From: CAVQXR01 sp963717955
Lineage (GTDB): Bacteria; Actinomycetota; Thermoleophilia; Gaiellales; Gaiellaceae
DNA: 64,000 nucleotides
Assembly (NCBI GenBank): GCA_963717955.1
Contig: CAVQXR010000001.1
Span: 1,922,001-1,986,000, forward strand
Direction of reading: 5' to 3'
Part shown: piece after piece, positions 1 to 8,212 of the stretch
Position numbering within the stretch: position 1 is the stretch's first letter
Layout of the letters: each line of letters opens with the position of its first letter
Made by a program: the position numbers and the translations under genes
Notes under the pieces: generated by a model
What the model saw: the letters and a program-made list of their open reading frames with translations, nothing else
Databases searched by the model: none
Told to the model about the DNA's origin: nothing

Positions 1-17
1 TGGCGCCCCGCGACGCG

Positions 18-49
18 CGAGCGTGCCTGGCACGTGCCAGGCACGCTCG
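18..49. repeat. 32-bp perfect palindrome, dispersed repeat
   Basis: A perfect inverted repeat lies downstream of the beta-lactamase-like gene. Its core, GTGCCTGGCAC followed directly by its reverse complement (23-44), recurs exactly at 47511-47532. It could fold as a strong hairpin (terminator-like, but without a U-tract) or belong to a REP-like family. No gene overlaps it. Confidence 0.75.
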
Positions 50-80
50 GGTCCGTTCGGTCGCTCCCTGGGGGGCGCGC

Positions 81-969
81 TCAGACGTCGAGCCCGAGGA
101 GGTGCGCGCAGATCGCTGCGGAGCACTCGGCCACGGCGAGCGTTCCTTCGCAGTCGACGGTCTCGCGGAGGTCGCTGCCGCCGTCGGTGAAGACCGCGAG
201 CGCGAGGGTCTTCCCGCCGGTCCGCACGAGGGCGACGTCGGCCCGGATCCCGTCGAGCTCCCCGGTCTTGTTGGCGACCCAGATCGGCCAGCTCCGCCCG
301 TGGTACTGGGCGTACGTGTTCCAGCCGAGCCAGCGAGGCGCCTGGTCGGACAGATGCTGCCGCGCCATGACGCCCCGGAGGTACTCGCAGAGCGTCGGCG
401 AGAGAATCTCGTCGCGCGCCAGCACCGTCAGCAGGCGCGTCTGCTCGCGTGGGGTCGAAACCCCGATCCCGCCGTCGACATCGTTCGCGATCCGCCGGAA
501 ATCGACCTCGTGGCGCATCCGGGTCGCGGCGAGGCCGAGCCCGTCGAGGTACGCGCTCACCGCGGGCTCGCCGCCGCAACGCTCGAAGATCCGGTTCGTG
601 GCCTCGTTGTCGGAGACGCAGATCGTCAGCTCGACGAGGTCGCGCAGGCTCATGCGCTCGACGTCGAGCTGCTTCAGCACCCCACCGCCGGCCACACGCT
701 CCGCACGTGGGGGAAGCTCGATCATCTCGTCGAGGCGGGCGCTCCCGCGCGCGACGAGATCGAGCAGCGCGCAGCACAGCGCGACCTTGATCACCGAGGC
801 GGTCGGGAAGCGCTCGTCCGCCGCGGAGCTCGACCGATATGCCGTCATCGAGCCTCACCGCGCAGTAGCCGAGCCGCCCCGAGAACGACGTCTCGAGCGC
901 CGCGATCCGCTCGCCGAACGCGAGCTCGGGCCGGGGCGAGAGCGGGACGTGGTCGCGCGCCGTGGCCAT
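81..969 (-). pseudogene. Class A beta-lactamase-like serine hydrolase, frameshifted
   Basis: The intact part (81-848, 255 aa) carries the serine-hydrolase motifs of the class A beta-lactamase fold: SVIK (SxxK), SDN in SDNEATN, and KTG in NKTGELDG. Its apparent ATG at 848 falls inside the fold. A better N-terminus (ATG at 969, reading ...RLDDGISVELR) is open in another frame, and the two join if one G is removed near 820-828, giving ...VELRADERFPTASVIK. The corrected length is about 295 aa, usual for the family. No clear Glu166-type ExxLN omega-loop motif is visible, so real beta-lactamase activity is doubtful. The ATG at 969 sits 5 bases after the stop of the upstream SDR, so it closes that operon. 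The indel may be a real mutation or an assembly error. Confidence 0.7.
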
Positions 970-974
970 CGCCG

Positions 975-1763
975 TCAGACCGCCGTGTAGCCGCCGTCGA
1001 CCGGCAAGACGATTCCGGTCACCCAGGCGGCGTCGTCGGAGGCGAGGAAGAACGCGGCTCCCGCCACGTCGTCGGGATCGCCCATCCGCCCGAGCGGATG
1101 GACGGCTTCGGCGCGCGCCAGCTTCCCGGGCGTCGTCTGCGTCTCCTTCGTCATCGCGGTCCGGACCCAGCCGGGGCAGATGGCGTTGACGGTGATCCCG
1201 TGGGGGGCGAGCTGCACGGCCAGCGTTCGCACGAGCTGCACCACCGCGCCCTTCGAGGAGTTGTAGGCGATGCCGGTCGGCGAGCCGATCAGGCCCGAGA
1301 TCGAGGCGATCGCGATGATCCGTCCCCCGTCAGCCTGCGCGACGAGCTGCCTCGCGGCCTCCTTGCACGTCCACCAGACGCCGTGCTGGTTGACGGCGAT
1401 CGTGCGCTCATACTGCTCCCACGGCTCGTCGACGAGATCCCTGACGTCGATGTTGATGCCGGCGTTCGCGACCGCGATGTCGAGCCGGCCGAACTCCCGC
1501 ACCGCGGACGCGACGGATGCCCGAACCTGGTCGCCGTCCGTGACGTCGCATGGAACGAAGAGCGTCCGCCCGCCCGCAGCGGCGATCTCCGCATGGGTGG
1601 CCCCGCCCTCGTCGCTGCCGTTCGGGTCGGGATCCTCGCGGATGTCCGCGCAGACCACCGCTGCTCCCTCGCGGGCGAAGCGGAGCGCCATCGCTCGTCC
1701 GTTCCCGCTCGAGGCGCCGGTGACGAGCGCCACCCTCCCGTCCAGTCGCCGCTCCAGGCTCAC
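975..1763 (-). CDS. Short-chain dehydrogenase/reductase (SDR)
   Basis: Classical SDR of about 262 aa, an NAD(P)-dependent oxidoreductase of unknown substrate. Visible motifs are the cofactor-binding TGASSGNG near the N-terminus, NAG in VANAGIN, and the catalytic YxxxK in AYNSSKG, with the usual C-terminal VTGIVLPVDGG. The open frame runs further upstream, but GTG at 1763 is the likely start: it overlaps the stop of the preceding SDR as GTGA and places the Gly-rich loop at the normal distance from the N-terminus. It is the fourth and last SDR in the operon read from 4075. The Asn in the TGxxxGNG loop, where Ile is usual, is a minor oddity. Confidence 0.88.
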   Translation of the reverse strand: MSLERRLDGRVALVTGASSGNGRAMALRFAREGAAVVCADIREDPDPNGSDEGGATHAEIAAAGGRTLFVPCDVTDGDQVRASVASAVREFGRLDIAVANAGINIDVRDLVDEPWEQYERTIAVNQHGVWWTCKEAARQLVAQADGGRIIAIASISGLIGSPTGIAYNSSKGAVVQLVRTLAVQLAPHGITVNAICPGWVRTAMTKETQTTPGKLARAEAVHPLGRMGDPDDVAGAAFFLASDDAAWVTGIVLPVDGGYTAV

Positions 1764-2542
1764 GAGCACTCCCCTCCGTCGACCACGAGCGTCGTCCCGG
1801 ACACGTACGTCGCGAGATCCGACGCCAGGTACACGAACGCGTCGGCCGCCTCGTCGGGGGCTCCCGGCCGGCCGAGCGGGATCGTGCCGAGCAGCCACCG
1901 GCGTGCAGCCTCGGCATCGGCTCCGGTTCGCGTCATGACTCCCTCGACGATGCGGTCCTCCATCTGGGTGTGGATCGTGCCGGGGGCGACGGCGTTGACC
2001 CGCACACCGGACTCCGCGAGCTCCTTCGCCAACACCTCGACGAGGCCGACGACGCCGAACTTCGACGCGCAGTAGGCCGCCTCACCGTGATACCCGTGCC
2101 GCCCGGCCTGCGAGGCTGTCGCGAGCAGCACGCCTCCGCGCTGCGCGGCGAAGAGCCGCCCGGCCGTTCTCAGGCAGAGGAAGACGCCGGTCAGATTGAC
2201 GTCGAGGACGTGCCGCCACGTCTCGAGGCTCGTCTCGAGCGCCGGCACCACCCGCACGATCCCGGCGTTCGCGACGAGCACGTCGAGGCCGCCGAGCCGC
2301 TCGTGCGCCTCCTGGATGCCGTCCTCGACGGAGGCCTCGTGCGTCACGTCGAAGGGGACGGCGATCGCGTCGTGTCCCTCCCCGGCGAGGGTGGCCGCGG
2401 CCTCCTCGACCTCCGTCACGAGCACGTCCGAGAGCGCCAGCGACGCCCCCTCCTGGCAGAATCGCCGGGCGACGCCGAGGCCGATTCCCCGGGCCGCGCC
2501 CGTGACGAGCGCCTTCCTGCCGGCAAGCAGCCCCTCAGGCAC
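1760..2542 (-). CDS. Short-chain dehydrogenase/reductase (SDR)
   Basis: Classical SDR of 260 aa. It shows TGAARGIG for dinucleotide binding, NAG in VANAGIV, the catalytic Ser/Tyr/Lys set ending in AYCASKFG, and a C-terminal VSGTTLVVDGG. An acidic residue at the end of the second strand (ALSDV) would favour NAD(H) by family knowledge. The start is GTG at 2542, overlapping the end of the upstream SDR by 8 bases; its stop overlaps the next gene as GTGA, so the operon is translationally coupled. The substrate cannot be told from sequence. Confidence 0.9.
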   Translation of the reverse strand: MPEGLLAGRKALVTGAARGIGLGVARRFCQEGASLALSDVLVTEVEEAAATLAGEGHDAIAVPFDVTHEASVEDGIQEAHERLGGLDVLVANAGIVRVVPALETSLETWRHVLDVNLTGVFLCLRTAGRLFAAQRGGVLLATASQAGRHGYHGEAAYCASKFGVVGLVEVLAKELAESGVRVNAVAPGTIHTQMEDRIVEGVMTRTGADAEAARRWLLGTIPLGRPGAPDEAADAFVYLASDLATYVSGTTLVVDGGECS

Positions 2543-3305
2543 GGGTCTGGGCGTTGAACGTGGCGCCCGCGGTACCGTCGAGGCGCAACGTTGCGCCGCT
2601 CATGTGCGTCGACTCGTCAGAGGCGAGCCAGGCGACGAGGGAGGCGACGTCCTCCCCGGTGCCGAAGCGTCCGGACGGCGGCAGCACCCAGCCCGAGGGC
2701 TCCTCGGCGTGGCGCTCGAATCCGACTGGGGTAGCCTGCACGCCCGGGACGACGTCACCCGGGCAGACGGCGTTGGCGCGGATGCCGTGCGGCGCCCCCT
2801 CCCCGGCGAACAGCTCGGACACGGCGACCGCGCCGGCCTTCGTGACCGAGTACGCGGCAAGGCCGTGGATCCCGCGCACGCCGGTATCGGACGCGATGTG
2901 GATCATCGAGCCGCCGCCCTGTTCCTTCATCGGACGAAAGCAGGCGCGCGAGGTCCGGAAGAGGGAGGTGAGGTTGACCTCGATCAGCTCCCGGAACGCG
3001 GGCTCGGGCGTCTGCTCGATCGGGCCGCTCATGAGGATTCCGGCGTTCGCGACGAGCGCGTCGATCCGCCCGCCGCCGATGCGAAGCCCCTCCTCGACCG
3101 CCGCGTCAGAGGCGTCCCGATCGCGCGCGTCACAGCGCAGGAACGTCGCGCCGGTGGCGGTCGCGACCGCCTCTCCGCGCTCGACGTTGCGCCCGGTGAA
3201 GACGACGCGCATCCCCTCACGCCGCAGCCGCTCCACGCACGACCTTCCGATTCCGGACGTACCGCCGGTGACGAAGGCGACGCGAGCCTCGAGCTCCGGA
3301 TACAT
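2535..3305 (-). CDS. Short-chain dehydrogenase/reductase (SDR)
   Basis: SDR of 256 aa with TGGTSGIG, VANAGIL and AYSVTKAG (YxxxK). The second strand ends VVFTGR, an Arg that in this family often goes with NADP(H). It is visibly related to the next gene upstream (3305-4075): both share VVFTGR and a GW-LPP-GR-GT block late in the sequence, suggesting a tandem duplication. The ATG at 3305 overlaps the preceding stop by one base (TGATG). A much longer frame continues upstream in this phase but is only antisense to the permease. Confidence 0.9.
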   Translation of the reverse strand: MYPELEARVAFVTGGTSGIGRSCVERLRREGMRVVFTGRNVERGEAVATATGATFLRCDARDRDASDAAVEEGLRIGGGRIDALVANAGILMSGPIEQTPEPAFRELIEVNLTSLFRTSRACFRPMKEQGGGSMIHIASDTGVRGIHGLAAYSVTKAGAVAVSELFAGEGAPHGIRANAVCPGDVVPGVQATPVGFERHAEEPSGWVLPPSGRFGTGEDVASLVAWLASDESTHMSGATLRLDGTAGATFNAQTRA

Positions 3306-4075
3306 CAGCCGTTCATCACGTTGATCGAGTGGACGGAGGCGCGCATGCCGCCCTCGACGAGGAGCGCCTGGCCGGTGACGAACGAGCTTTCGTCGGAGAG
3401 CAGGAAGGCCGTGGCCGCTGCAATGTCGGGCGCGGTGCCGACCCGCCCGAGCGGCGGCAACAGCCAACCCGACGTGTCGAGGCGCGAGTCGTCCCGTCCG
3501 CCGACGACCGTCACCATCCCCGGGGCCGTGTCGCCCGGGCAGATCGCGTTGACGCGAATCCCGTGCGGGCCGGCCTCCATCGCGAGCATCTGGGCGAGCC
3601 AGATCAGGGCGCGCTTGGAGACCGAATACGCTGCTATGGGCGTCTCCACCCAGACGCCCGCGTCGGAGGACATGATCACGATCGACCCGCGCCCCGCCGT
3701 GCGCAGGTGCGGGAGCGACGCGAGCGCGTAGCGGTACGGTCCGATCACGTTCGTCTCCATGACCGTGTCCCATGCCTCGTCGGTCGTCTCCGAGAGGGTC
3801 CCGTCGTACAGGACGCCCGCGTTCAGCACCACGCCGTCGAGCCCGCCGAGCAACGACACCGCCTCCTCGACCGACGCGGACACTGCCTCCGGGTCGGTGA
3901 CGTCCGCCTCGACGAAGTGCGCGCCCGTGCGCTCGACGATCGCCTCGCCCCGGCCGACCGAGCGGCCGGTGAAGACGACCCGCGCACGGTCGGCACGCAG
4001 CCGCTCGACGATCGCCTCGCCGATGCCCGACGTCCCGCCTGTGATGAGAATTCGCGATTCCCCGAGCCCTTCCAC
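3305..4075 (-). CDS. Short-chain dehydrogenase/reductase (SDR), first gene of operon
   Basis: SDR of 256 aa opening a four-SDR operon. Motifs: TGGTSGIG, LNAGVL, and AYSVSKRA with the catalytic Tyr and Lys; the C-terminus carries VTGQALLVEGG. The start is GTG at 4075, and a GATAAT hexamer sits 8 bases upstream on this strand, so the transcript is probably nearly leaderless. The gene is divergent from the amino acid permease at 4245, which hints that permease and SDRs may handle one substrate family. Substrate unknown. Confidence 0.9.
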   Translation of the reverse strand: MEGLGESRILITGGTSGIGEAIVERLRADRARVVFTGRSVGRGEAIVERTGAHFVEADVTDPEAVSASVEEAVSLLGGLDGVVLNAGVLYDGTLSETTDEAWDTVMETNVIGPYRYALASLPHLRTAGRGSIVIMSSDAGVWVETPIAAYSVSKRALIWLAQMLAMEAGPHGIRVNAICPGDTAPGMVTVVGGRDDSRLDTSGWLLPPLGRVGTAPDIAAATAFLLSDESSFVTGQALLVEGGMRASVHSINVMNG

Positions 4076-4083
4076 GGCGCGCC

Positions 4084-4089
4084 ATTATC
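4084..4089 (-). promoter_or_regulatory. -10 hexamer GATAAT of the SDR operon
   Basis: On the minus strand GATAAT lies 8 bases before the GTG at 4075, preceded by TGTG like an extended -10. The transcript would start within a few bases of the start codon. No convincing -35 is seen. Confidence 0.5.
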
Positions 4090-4152
4090 ACACGTCTCGC
4101 CCTGCCGTCCGGCGCCCGGGTGAACATCTCGAGCATCGCTAACAGAAATCCC

Positions 4153-4182
4153 TTGCAAATCGTCTGATTAGCGGTATAGGGT
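4153..4182 (+). promoter_or_regulatory. Promoter of the permease gene
   Basis: TTGCAA (4153-4158) is followed after 16 bases by TATAGG (4175-4180), with an alternative TAGGGT at 4177-4182. A leader of about 55 bases carries AAGGAGG at 4231-4237 ahead of the ATG at 4245. Confidence 0.55.
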
Positions 4183-4244
4183 TCTCCATCGCCCGGCGGG
4201 GTGCGGGTTCCGCCGGGGCGCGGCGACTCGAAGGAGGGGTGGGT

Positions 4245-5861
4245 ATGGAGGCAGGTGGCGCAGTCGAAGAAGGCCGCGGCGTAGCAGGAGGAACCGAGCT
4301 CGCGCGCAACGCACTCGGGCTGCCTCAGATCCTGTTCTGCATCGTCACGGGCTCGGCGCCGATCGCGGCGATGATGTTCAACGACCCGCTGGCAGGCCTG
4401 GGTGCCGGCATCTCCGTTCCGGCCGGGTTCTGGCTCGCGACCATCGCGTTCGCCTTCTTCTCGGTCGGGTACGTCGAGATGGCGCGGCGCGTCACCACCG
4501 CGGGCGGCATCTACTCGTACATGTCCTACGGCTTCGGCCGCATCATCGGCATGGGCGCGGCAATCGGCATCGCCGCCGCATACATGCTGTTCGCGGTCGG
4601 CGTGAACGGCGTGACGACCTACTTCGCACAGACCGGTATCAACGACCTGAGCGGCGGCTTCGACATGGACTGGCGCATCTATGCGTTCTGCTTCATTGCG
4701 CTGATGTTCCTGGTCTCGTACTTCCACGTCGAGTCGGTGGCGAAGTTCCTGGGGATCTGCCTGGTGGGCGAGCTCCTCGTCCTGATGATCTTCGCGTTCG
4801 CCGTCGTAGTGAAGGGTGGCGGACCCGATGGCATCGTCTGGGAAGCGCTCAACCCGGCAGGTCTCTTCTCCGGCGGGGAAGGAGTCGCAGGAGCCGAGCG
4901 GGTCTTCGGCGCTTCCGCGGCGGGCATCGCGTTCTTCGCCTGCTTCTGGTCGTGGGTCGGCTTCGAGATGGCGCCGAACTACGCCGAGGAGGCTCGCAAC
5001 CCGAAGCGGATGATGGCTGCCGCGATCTACATCTCCGCGATCGGCCTGGGCGTCTTCTACACGTTCTGGTCGTGGATGCTGATCAGCGCCTATGGCTCCT
5101 CGCAGGATCAGTGGGTGTACGCGGTCGGTCAGCAGTACGGGATCGCCGAGGCGCCCGCCGGGTTGATCCCGGAGGGCGACTACGCGAGCGTCTTCTTCCC
5201 GGTCGCGAACGAGTTCGCCGGAGTCGGCGTCGAGAACCTGTTCAAGGTGCTGATCATCACGGGGTCGTTCGCGTGCTCGCTCGCGTTCTGGAACACGGGT
5301 TGCCGGTATCTGTTCGCGATGGGTCGCGAAGGGATCCTGCCGCGCATTCTCGGCCGGACGCACGCATCGCACAGGAGTCCGTGGATCGCTGCGATGGTAC
5401 TGCTCGTGTTCTGCGTCGGCGTCACCGCGATGTTCGCGTTCGGCGCGGCGGGGACGGGTTTCCAGGAGGCACTCGGCGTCGAGACGAGCGACCCGATCGT
5501 CCCGTTGTTCGAGATCGGCACCTGGATGCCGTTCCAGGGCAACATGCTCCTGTTCCCGCTGATGGCGCTCGTCAACTTGGCGATCCTCGTGTACTTCCTG
5601 CGCGACGCCAGGGACGGCTTCCACTGGTTCAAGACCTTCGTCGCGCCGATCATCGGCGCAGGTTCCCTCGCATTCGGCGTCTACCTGATGCTGAAGAACC
5701 GCGCCGCGCTCACGACCGGAACGTACGAAGGCTGGGTCGTGGCGGTTCCGTACTACTCGCTCGGCATCTTCCTGGGCGGCTGCCTGCTCGCGCTGATCTA
5801 CCGATGGTGGGCCAAGGACCGCTATGAGGCGATCGGCAAGTTCGTGCACCAGGAGGCCTGA
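4245..5861 (+). CDS. APC-superfamily amino acid/amine permease
   Basis: Membrane transporter of about 538 aa with roughly a dozen hydrophobic segments along its length, in the amino acid-polyamine-organocation (APC) pattern. The N-terminal region GLPQILFCIVTGSAPIAA matches the first transmembrane helix of APC permeases. ATG at 4245 is preferred to GTG at 4239 because AAGGAGG ends 7 bases before it. It is followed by a strong hairpin terminator and is divergent from the SDR operon. With so many GS-like and gamma-glutamyl hydrolase genes in the window, import of an amine or amino acid is a reasonable guess, but the substrate is not fixed by the sequence. Confidence 0.88.
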   Translation: MEAGGAVEEGRGVAGGTELARNALGLPQILFCIVTGSAPIAAMMFNDPLAGLGAGISVPAGFWLATIAFAFFSVGYVEMARRVTTAGGIYSYMSYGFGRIIGMGAAIGIAAAYMLFAVGVNGVTTYFAQTGINDLSGGFDMDWRIYAFCFIALMFLVSYFHVESVAKFLGICLVGELLVLMIFAFAVVVKGGGPDGIVWEALNPAGLFSGGEGVAGAERVFGASAAGIAFFACFWSWVGFEMAPNYAEEARNPKRMMAAAIYISAIGLGVFYTFWSWMLISAYGSSQDQWVYAVGQQYGIAEAPAGLIPEGDYASVFFPVANEFAGVGVENLFKVLIITGSFACSLAFWNTGCRYLFAMGREGILPRILGRTHASHRSPWIAAMVLLVFCVGVTAMFAFGAAGTGFQEALGVETSDPIVPLFEIGTWMPFQGNMLLFPLMALVNLAILVYFLRDARDGFHWFKTFVAPIIGAGSLAFGVYLMLKNRAALTTGTYEGWVVAVPYYSLGIFLGGCLLALIYRWWAKDRYEAIGKFVHQEA

Positions 5862-5881
5862 GCGGCTCTCGTGCTCGCGCT

Positions 5882-5913
5882 CGACCGGGGCGGCGGTAGC
5901 GCCGCCCCGGTCG
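5882..5913 (+). terminator. Hairpin terminator after the permease
   Basis: A 14-bp perfect GC-rich stem (5882-5895 with 5900-5913) closes on a GTAG loop, 20 bases after the permease stop. There is no U-tract, as is common in GC-rich actinobacteria. Confidence 0.7.
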
Positions 5914-5956
5914 TCTGCGCCGTGCGCCGCACGCCCTGGCCTATGATCGGCCGTCC

Positions 5957-7066
5957 GTGACGGCTCGCTTCGCATTCATTCTCGTCCCGCTTGTCGCGGT
6001 GATGCTCGCCGCGCACGCGCCAGCCGCCCGGGCTGGTTCGGCCCAGTGCCCCGATTCGGCTTTCCTGAGCTTCGGCGCCGTCGTTTACGCCGGAGAGGCG
6101 ACACCGCCGAGCGTCAGGCTGATCGCGGGTGACGAGCTCGGCTCCGGCGAGGTCAATCGCCCGCGCGGCACGGACCCGTGCCAGCGTGAACAGGTTGCTG
6201 TCTCCGTCTTTGCGATCGACGGCGCCGATCCCGGCACCGCGGTGCTCGCCGAGGGCGCCTCGGGAGACGCCTTCATCCTGGGCGGGCGGTGCAGCGGCTT
6301 TCCGGAGCCCGACCGCTGGGACTGCGTCCTCAACCCGCTCGAGTACGAGGGGCGCCCGTACACGGCCGTCGCGTATCCGTTCGACGACGATCCCCGCGGT
6401 GAGCTGCAGCTCGGCGACGAGCTCGGGCAGGCCACACTTGCCGGCGGGCAGGTCACCGTTCGGGCGATCTCCGGCGTCGATCCGGCAGTTGCGGTCGGCG
6501 TCGGCGGCAGGCCGAGCGAGGCGTTCCTCGCCCCGGGCGTCTGCCCGTACGAGCGGTTCGCCGCCGACCCGCAACAGGACGACCTCGCAACCTGTCTCGG
6601 CGGGCCGTTGTGGTTCGTCTTTGAGCCGCTCGCCGCCGGGCCGGAAGAGGAGGTTCGTGCAACGGGCGATCGGGCCGCCCCGGCGGCGCTCGCCGGCTCG
6701 GCCGTGAGCCTGGTCCGCCTGCAGGGCGTCTCAGACACGCTGCCGGAAACGCTCGGCGAGACCGCGGCGGTCGGGACGATCGCGCTCGATGCCGGTGGAC
6801 GTGCATCTCTGACCTTCCCGATCCCGGAGCTGGCGGAGGGCGTGTACGAGGCCGTGATCGCCTGCGAGGCCTGCGCCGCATCGTACGGAGGTCAGGCGGC
6901 GTTCGCGGCCGGCTCGATCGTGGTGCTCGAAGGAGGAGGCGGGGGTTCCAGCAGCGCGAAGCTCCTCTACATTGCCGTCTTCTCGGTGATGTTTCTCGCG
7001 ATCATCGCAGCGATCGCCCTGTGGATGCGAGGGCATCGCCCACGGTTCCAGCGCCGGTCGCTGTGA
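5957..7066 (+). CDS. Secreted, membrane-anchored protein of unknown function
   Basis: A 369-aa protein with an N-terminal signal peptide (RFAFILVPLVAVMLAAH, cleavage expected after APAARA) and a single C-terminal membrane helix (LLYIAVFSVMFLAIIAAIAL) followed by a basic tail, so most of it should lie outside the cell. The ectodomain is Gly/Ala-rich with several Cys residues, including a CEAC pair near residue 290. No family is recognised. The start is GTG at 5957; TATGAT at 5942-5947, 9 bases upstream, suggests a nearly leaderless transcript. Confidence 0.75.
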   Translation: MTARFAFILVPLVAVMLAAHAPAARAGSAQCPDSAFLSFGAVVYAGEATPPSVRLIAGDELGSGEVNRPRGTDPCQREQVAVSVFAIDGADPGTAVLAEGASGDAFILGGRCSGFPEPDRWDCVLNPLEYEGRPYTAVAYPFDDDPRGELQLGDELGQATLAGGQVTVRAISGVDPAVAVGVGGRPSEAFLAPGVCPYERFAADPQQDDLATCLGGPLWFVFEPLAAGPEEEVRATGDRAAPAALAGSAVSLVRLQGVSDTLPETLGETAAVGTIALDAGGRASLTFPIPELAEGVYEAVIACEACAASYGGQAAFAAGSIVVLEGGGGGSSSAKLLYIAVFSVMFLAIIAAIALWMRGHRPRFQRRSL

Positions 7067-7094
7067 GCCCCCGGAGGTAGGCTGGCGGCGAGTC

Positions 7095-7784
7095 ATGACC
7101 CGCGTGCTCACCGACGTCCCCACCGATCTCGTCGGCCGCCAGATCGAGCACGCCGCGTACACGTCCGGGTTTGCCCTCGCGCTCGACGTCGCCGAGCCGT
7201 GGGGCGGCGGGCGGGTGGAAGGCCGTGTCGAGGCGCGCGAGGGCCGCCGCTCGACGAAGCCGGTCTTTGTATCCGTCCGGTGCTGCGCGGCATGGCTCGA
7301 CATTGCGCCCCAGGTGGTCGGGCAGAAGCGACTGCTCGGTCTCGACACGGTCTGGGACATGAGAACGCGGTCGATCCCGATCTGGATCGAGGACGAGGTC
7401 TGGCTCGAGCGCTGGGAGCTCGGAAGTCTCGCCAAGGGTACGAACTGGCTCCACTTCGGGATCGACGTCCCGCCCGAGCTTCCGCGCGGGATCGAGGGCA
7501 CCTTCGTCTCGTTCCGCTGGCGCGTCGAAGCCCGTCGACGCCGGCGAGTCGGGCACGAGACGACATCGCTGCCGCTCATCATCCAGGAGCCACCCACACA
7601 GCCGATCGTCCGGGTCGAGACGAGCCCGCTCGGGAGCTGGCGGCTGCTCCAGTGGATGTCCGACGGTGACCGCGACGCCGTCGCGGGTCCGTGTGCGATC
7701 ACGTTCGAGGAGCGGCTGCCCGACGACATGCCCCTCCCCGGCGAGACGCGCGAGCAGGAGCTCCAGCGCCGCGGCCGCTACTGA
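7095..7784 (+). CDS. Conserved hypothetical protein
   Basis: A soluble protein of 229 aa with no signal peptide or membrane segment. Alternating hydrophobic stretches (VFVSVRCCAAWLDIA, TFVSFRWRVEARR, PIVRVETSPLG) suggest a beta-sandwich, but I do not recognise the family. TAGGCT at 7078-7083 lies 11 bases before the ATG. It is 28 bases after the secreted protein and precedes a decayed SDR. Confidence 0.65.
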   Translation: MTRVLTDVPTDLVGRQIEHAAYTSGFALALDVAEPWGGGRVEGRVEAREGRRSTKPVFVSVRCCAAWLDIAPQVVGQKRLLGLDTVWDMRTRSIPIWIEDEVWLERWELGSLAKGTNWLHFGIDVPPELPRGIEGTFVSFRWRVEARRRRRVGHETTSLPLIIQEPPTQPIVRVETSPLGSWRLLQWMSDGDRDAVAGPCAITFEERLPDDMPLPGETREQELQRRGRY

Positions 7785-7827
7785 GAGTGCCTTTGCAGGA
7801 GCACGGCTTCGCCCGCAGAGTCGGTCC

Positions 7828-8212
7828 ATGACCGCGCTCGTCACCGGCGCCGGCACCGGGATCGGCGCCGCCATCGCACGCGAGCTCGACTCACGCGGCT
7901 TCCGGGTGGCGGTCACCGACGTGGACGTGGCGGCGGCCGAGCGGGTTGCCGCCGAGCTGGACGACGCAGCGGCGCTGTGGCTCGACGTCACAGACCGCGT
8001 CTCCGTCGAGTCCGCGTGCCGCGCGCGGTCGATGCTCTCGGCCCGCTCCGGGTCTGGGTCTCGAACGCGGGCGTGTCATCGACGAGAATGCACGCTTCGT
8101 CACGGGCGAGGCCCTCCTCGTCAACGGCGGCGCCTACATGGACCGACGCGGGCTTCTCCGAACCTGCAAACTGCAGGTACATCGGCCAGCCCTGGACAGG
8201 ATCCCCTCATGA
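7828..8212 (+). pseudogene. SDR remnant with frameshift and large internal deletion
   Basis: The first frame (from ATG 7828) reads as an SDR N-terminus: TGAGTGIGAAIARELDSRG, then VTDVDVAAAERVAAELD up to about 8015. After a shift of frame at a CG-repeat near 8020, the next 50 bases read ALGPLRVWVSNAGVSS, the SDR NAG region. This is joined directly to DENARFVTGEALLVNGGAYM, the SDR C-terminus. About 130 central residues, including the catalytic Tyr-Lys, are missing. The fragment therefore holds three recognisable pieces in order but cannot encode an enzyme. It is probably a relic of the SDR family abundant in this window. Confidence 0.8.

Noticed and set aside
81..848. Calling this an antibiotic resistance gene
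   Set aside because: The frame is broken and the omega-loop Glu motif is not visible; serine-hydrolase relatives are common.
2535..5975. 1146-codon open frame on the minus strand
   Set aside because: Only its last 256 codons are a real SDR; the rest is antisense to the permease with low-complexity, charged text typical of GC-rich shadow frames.
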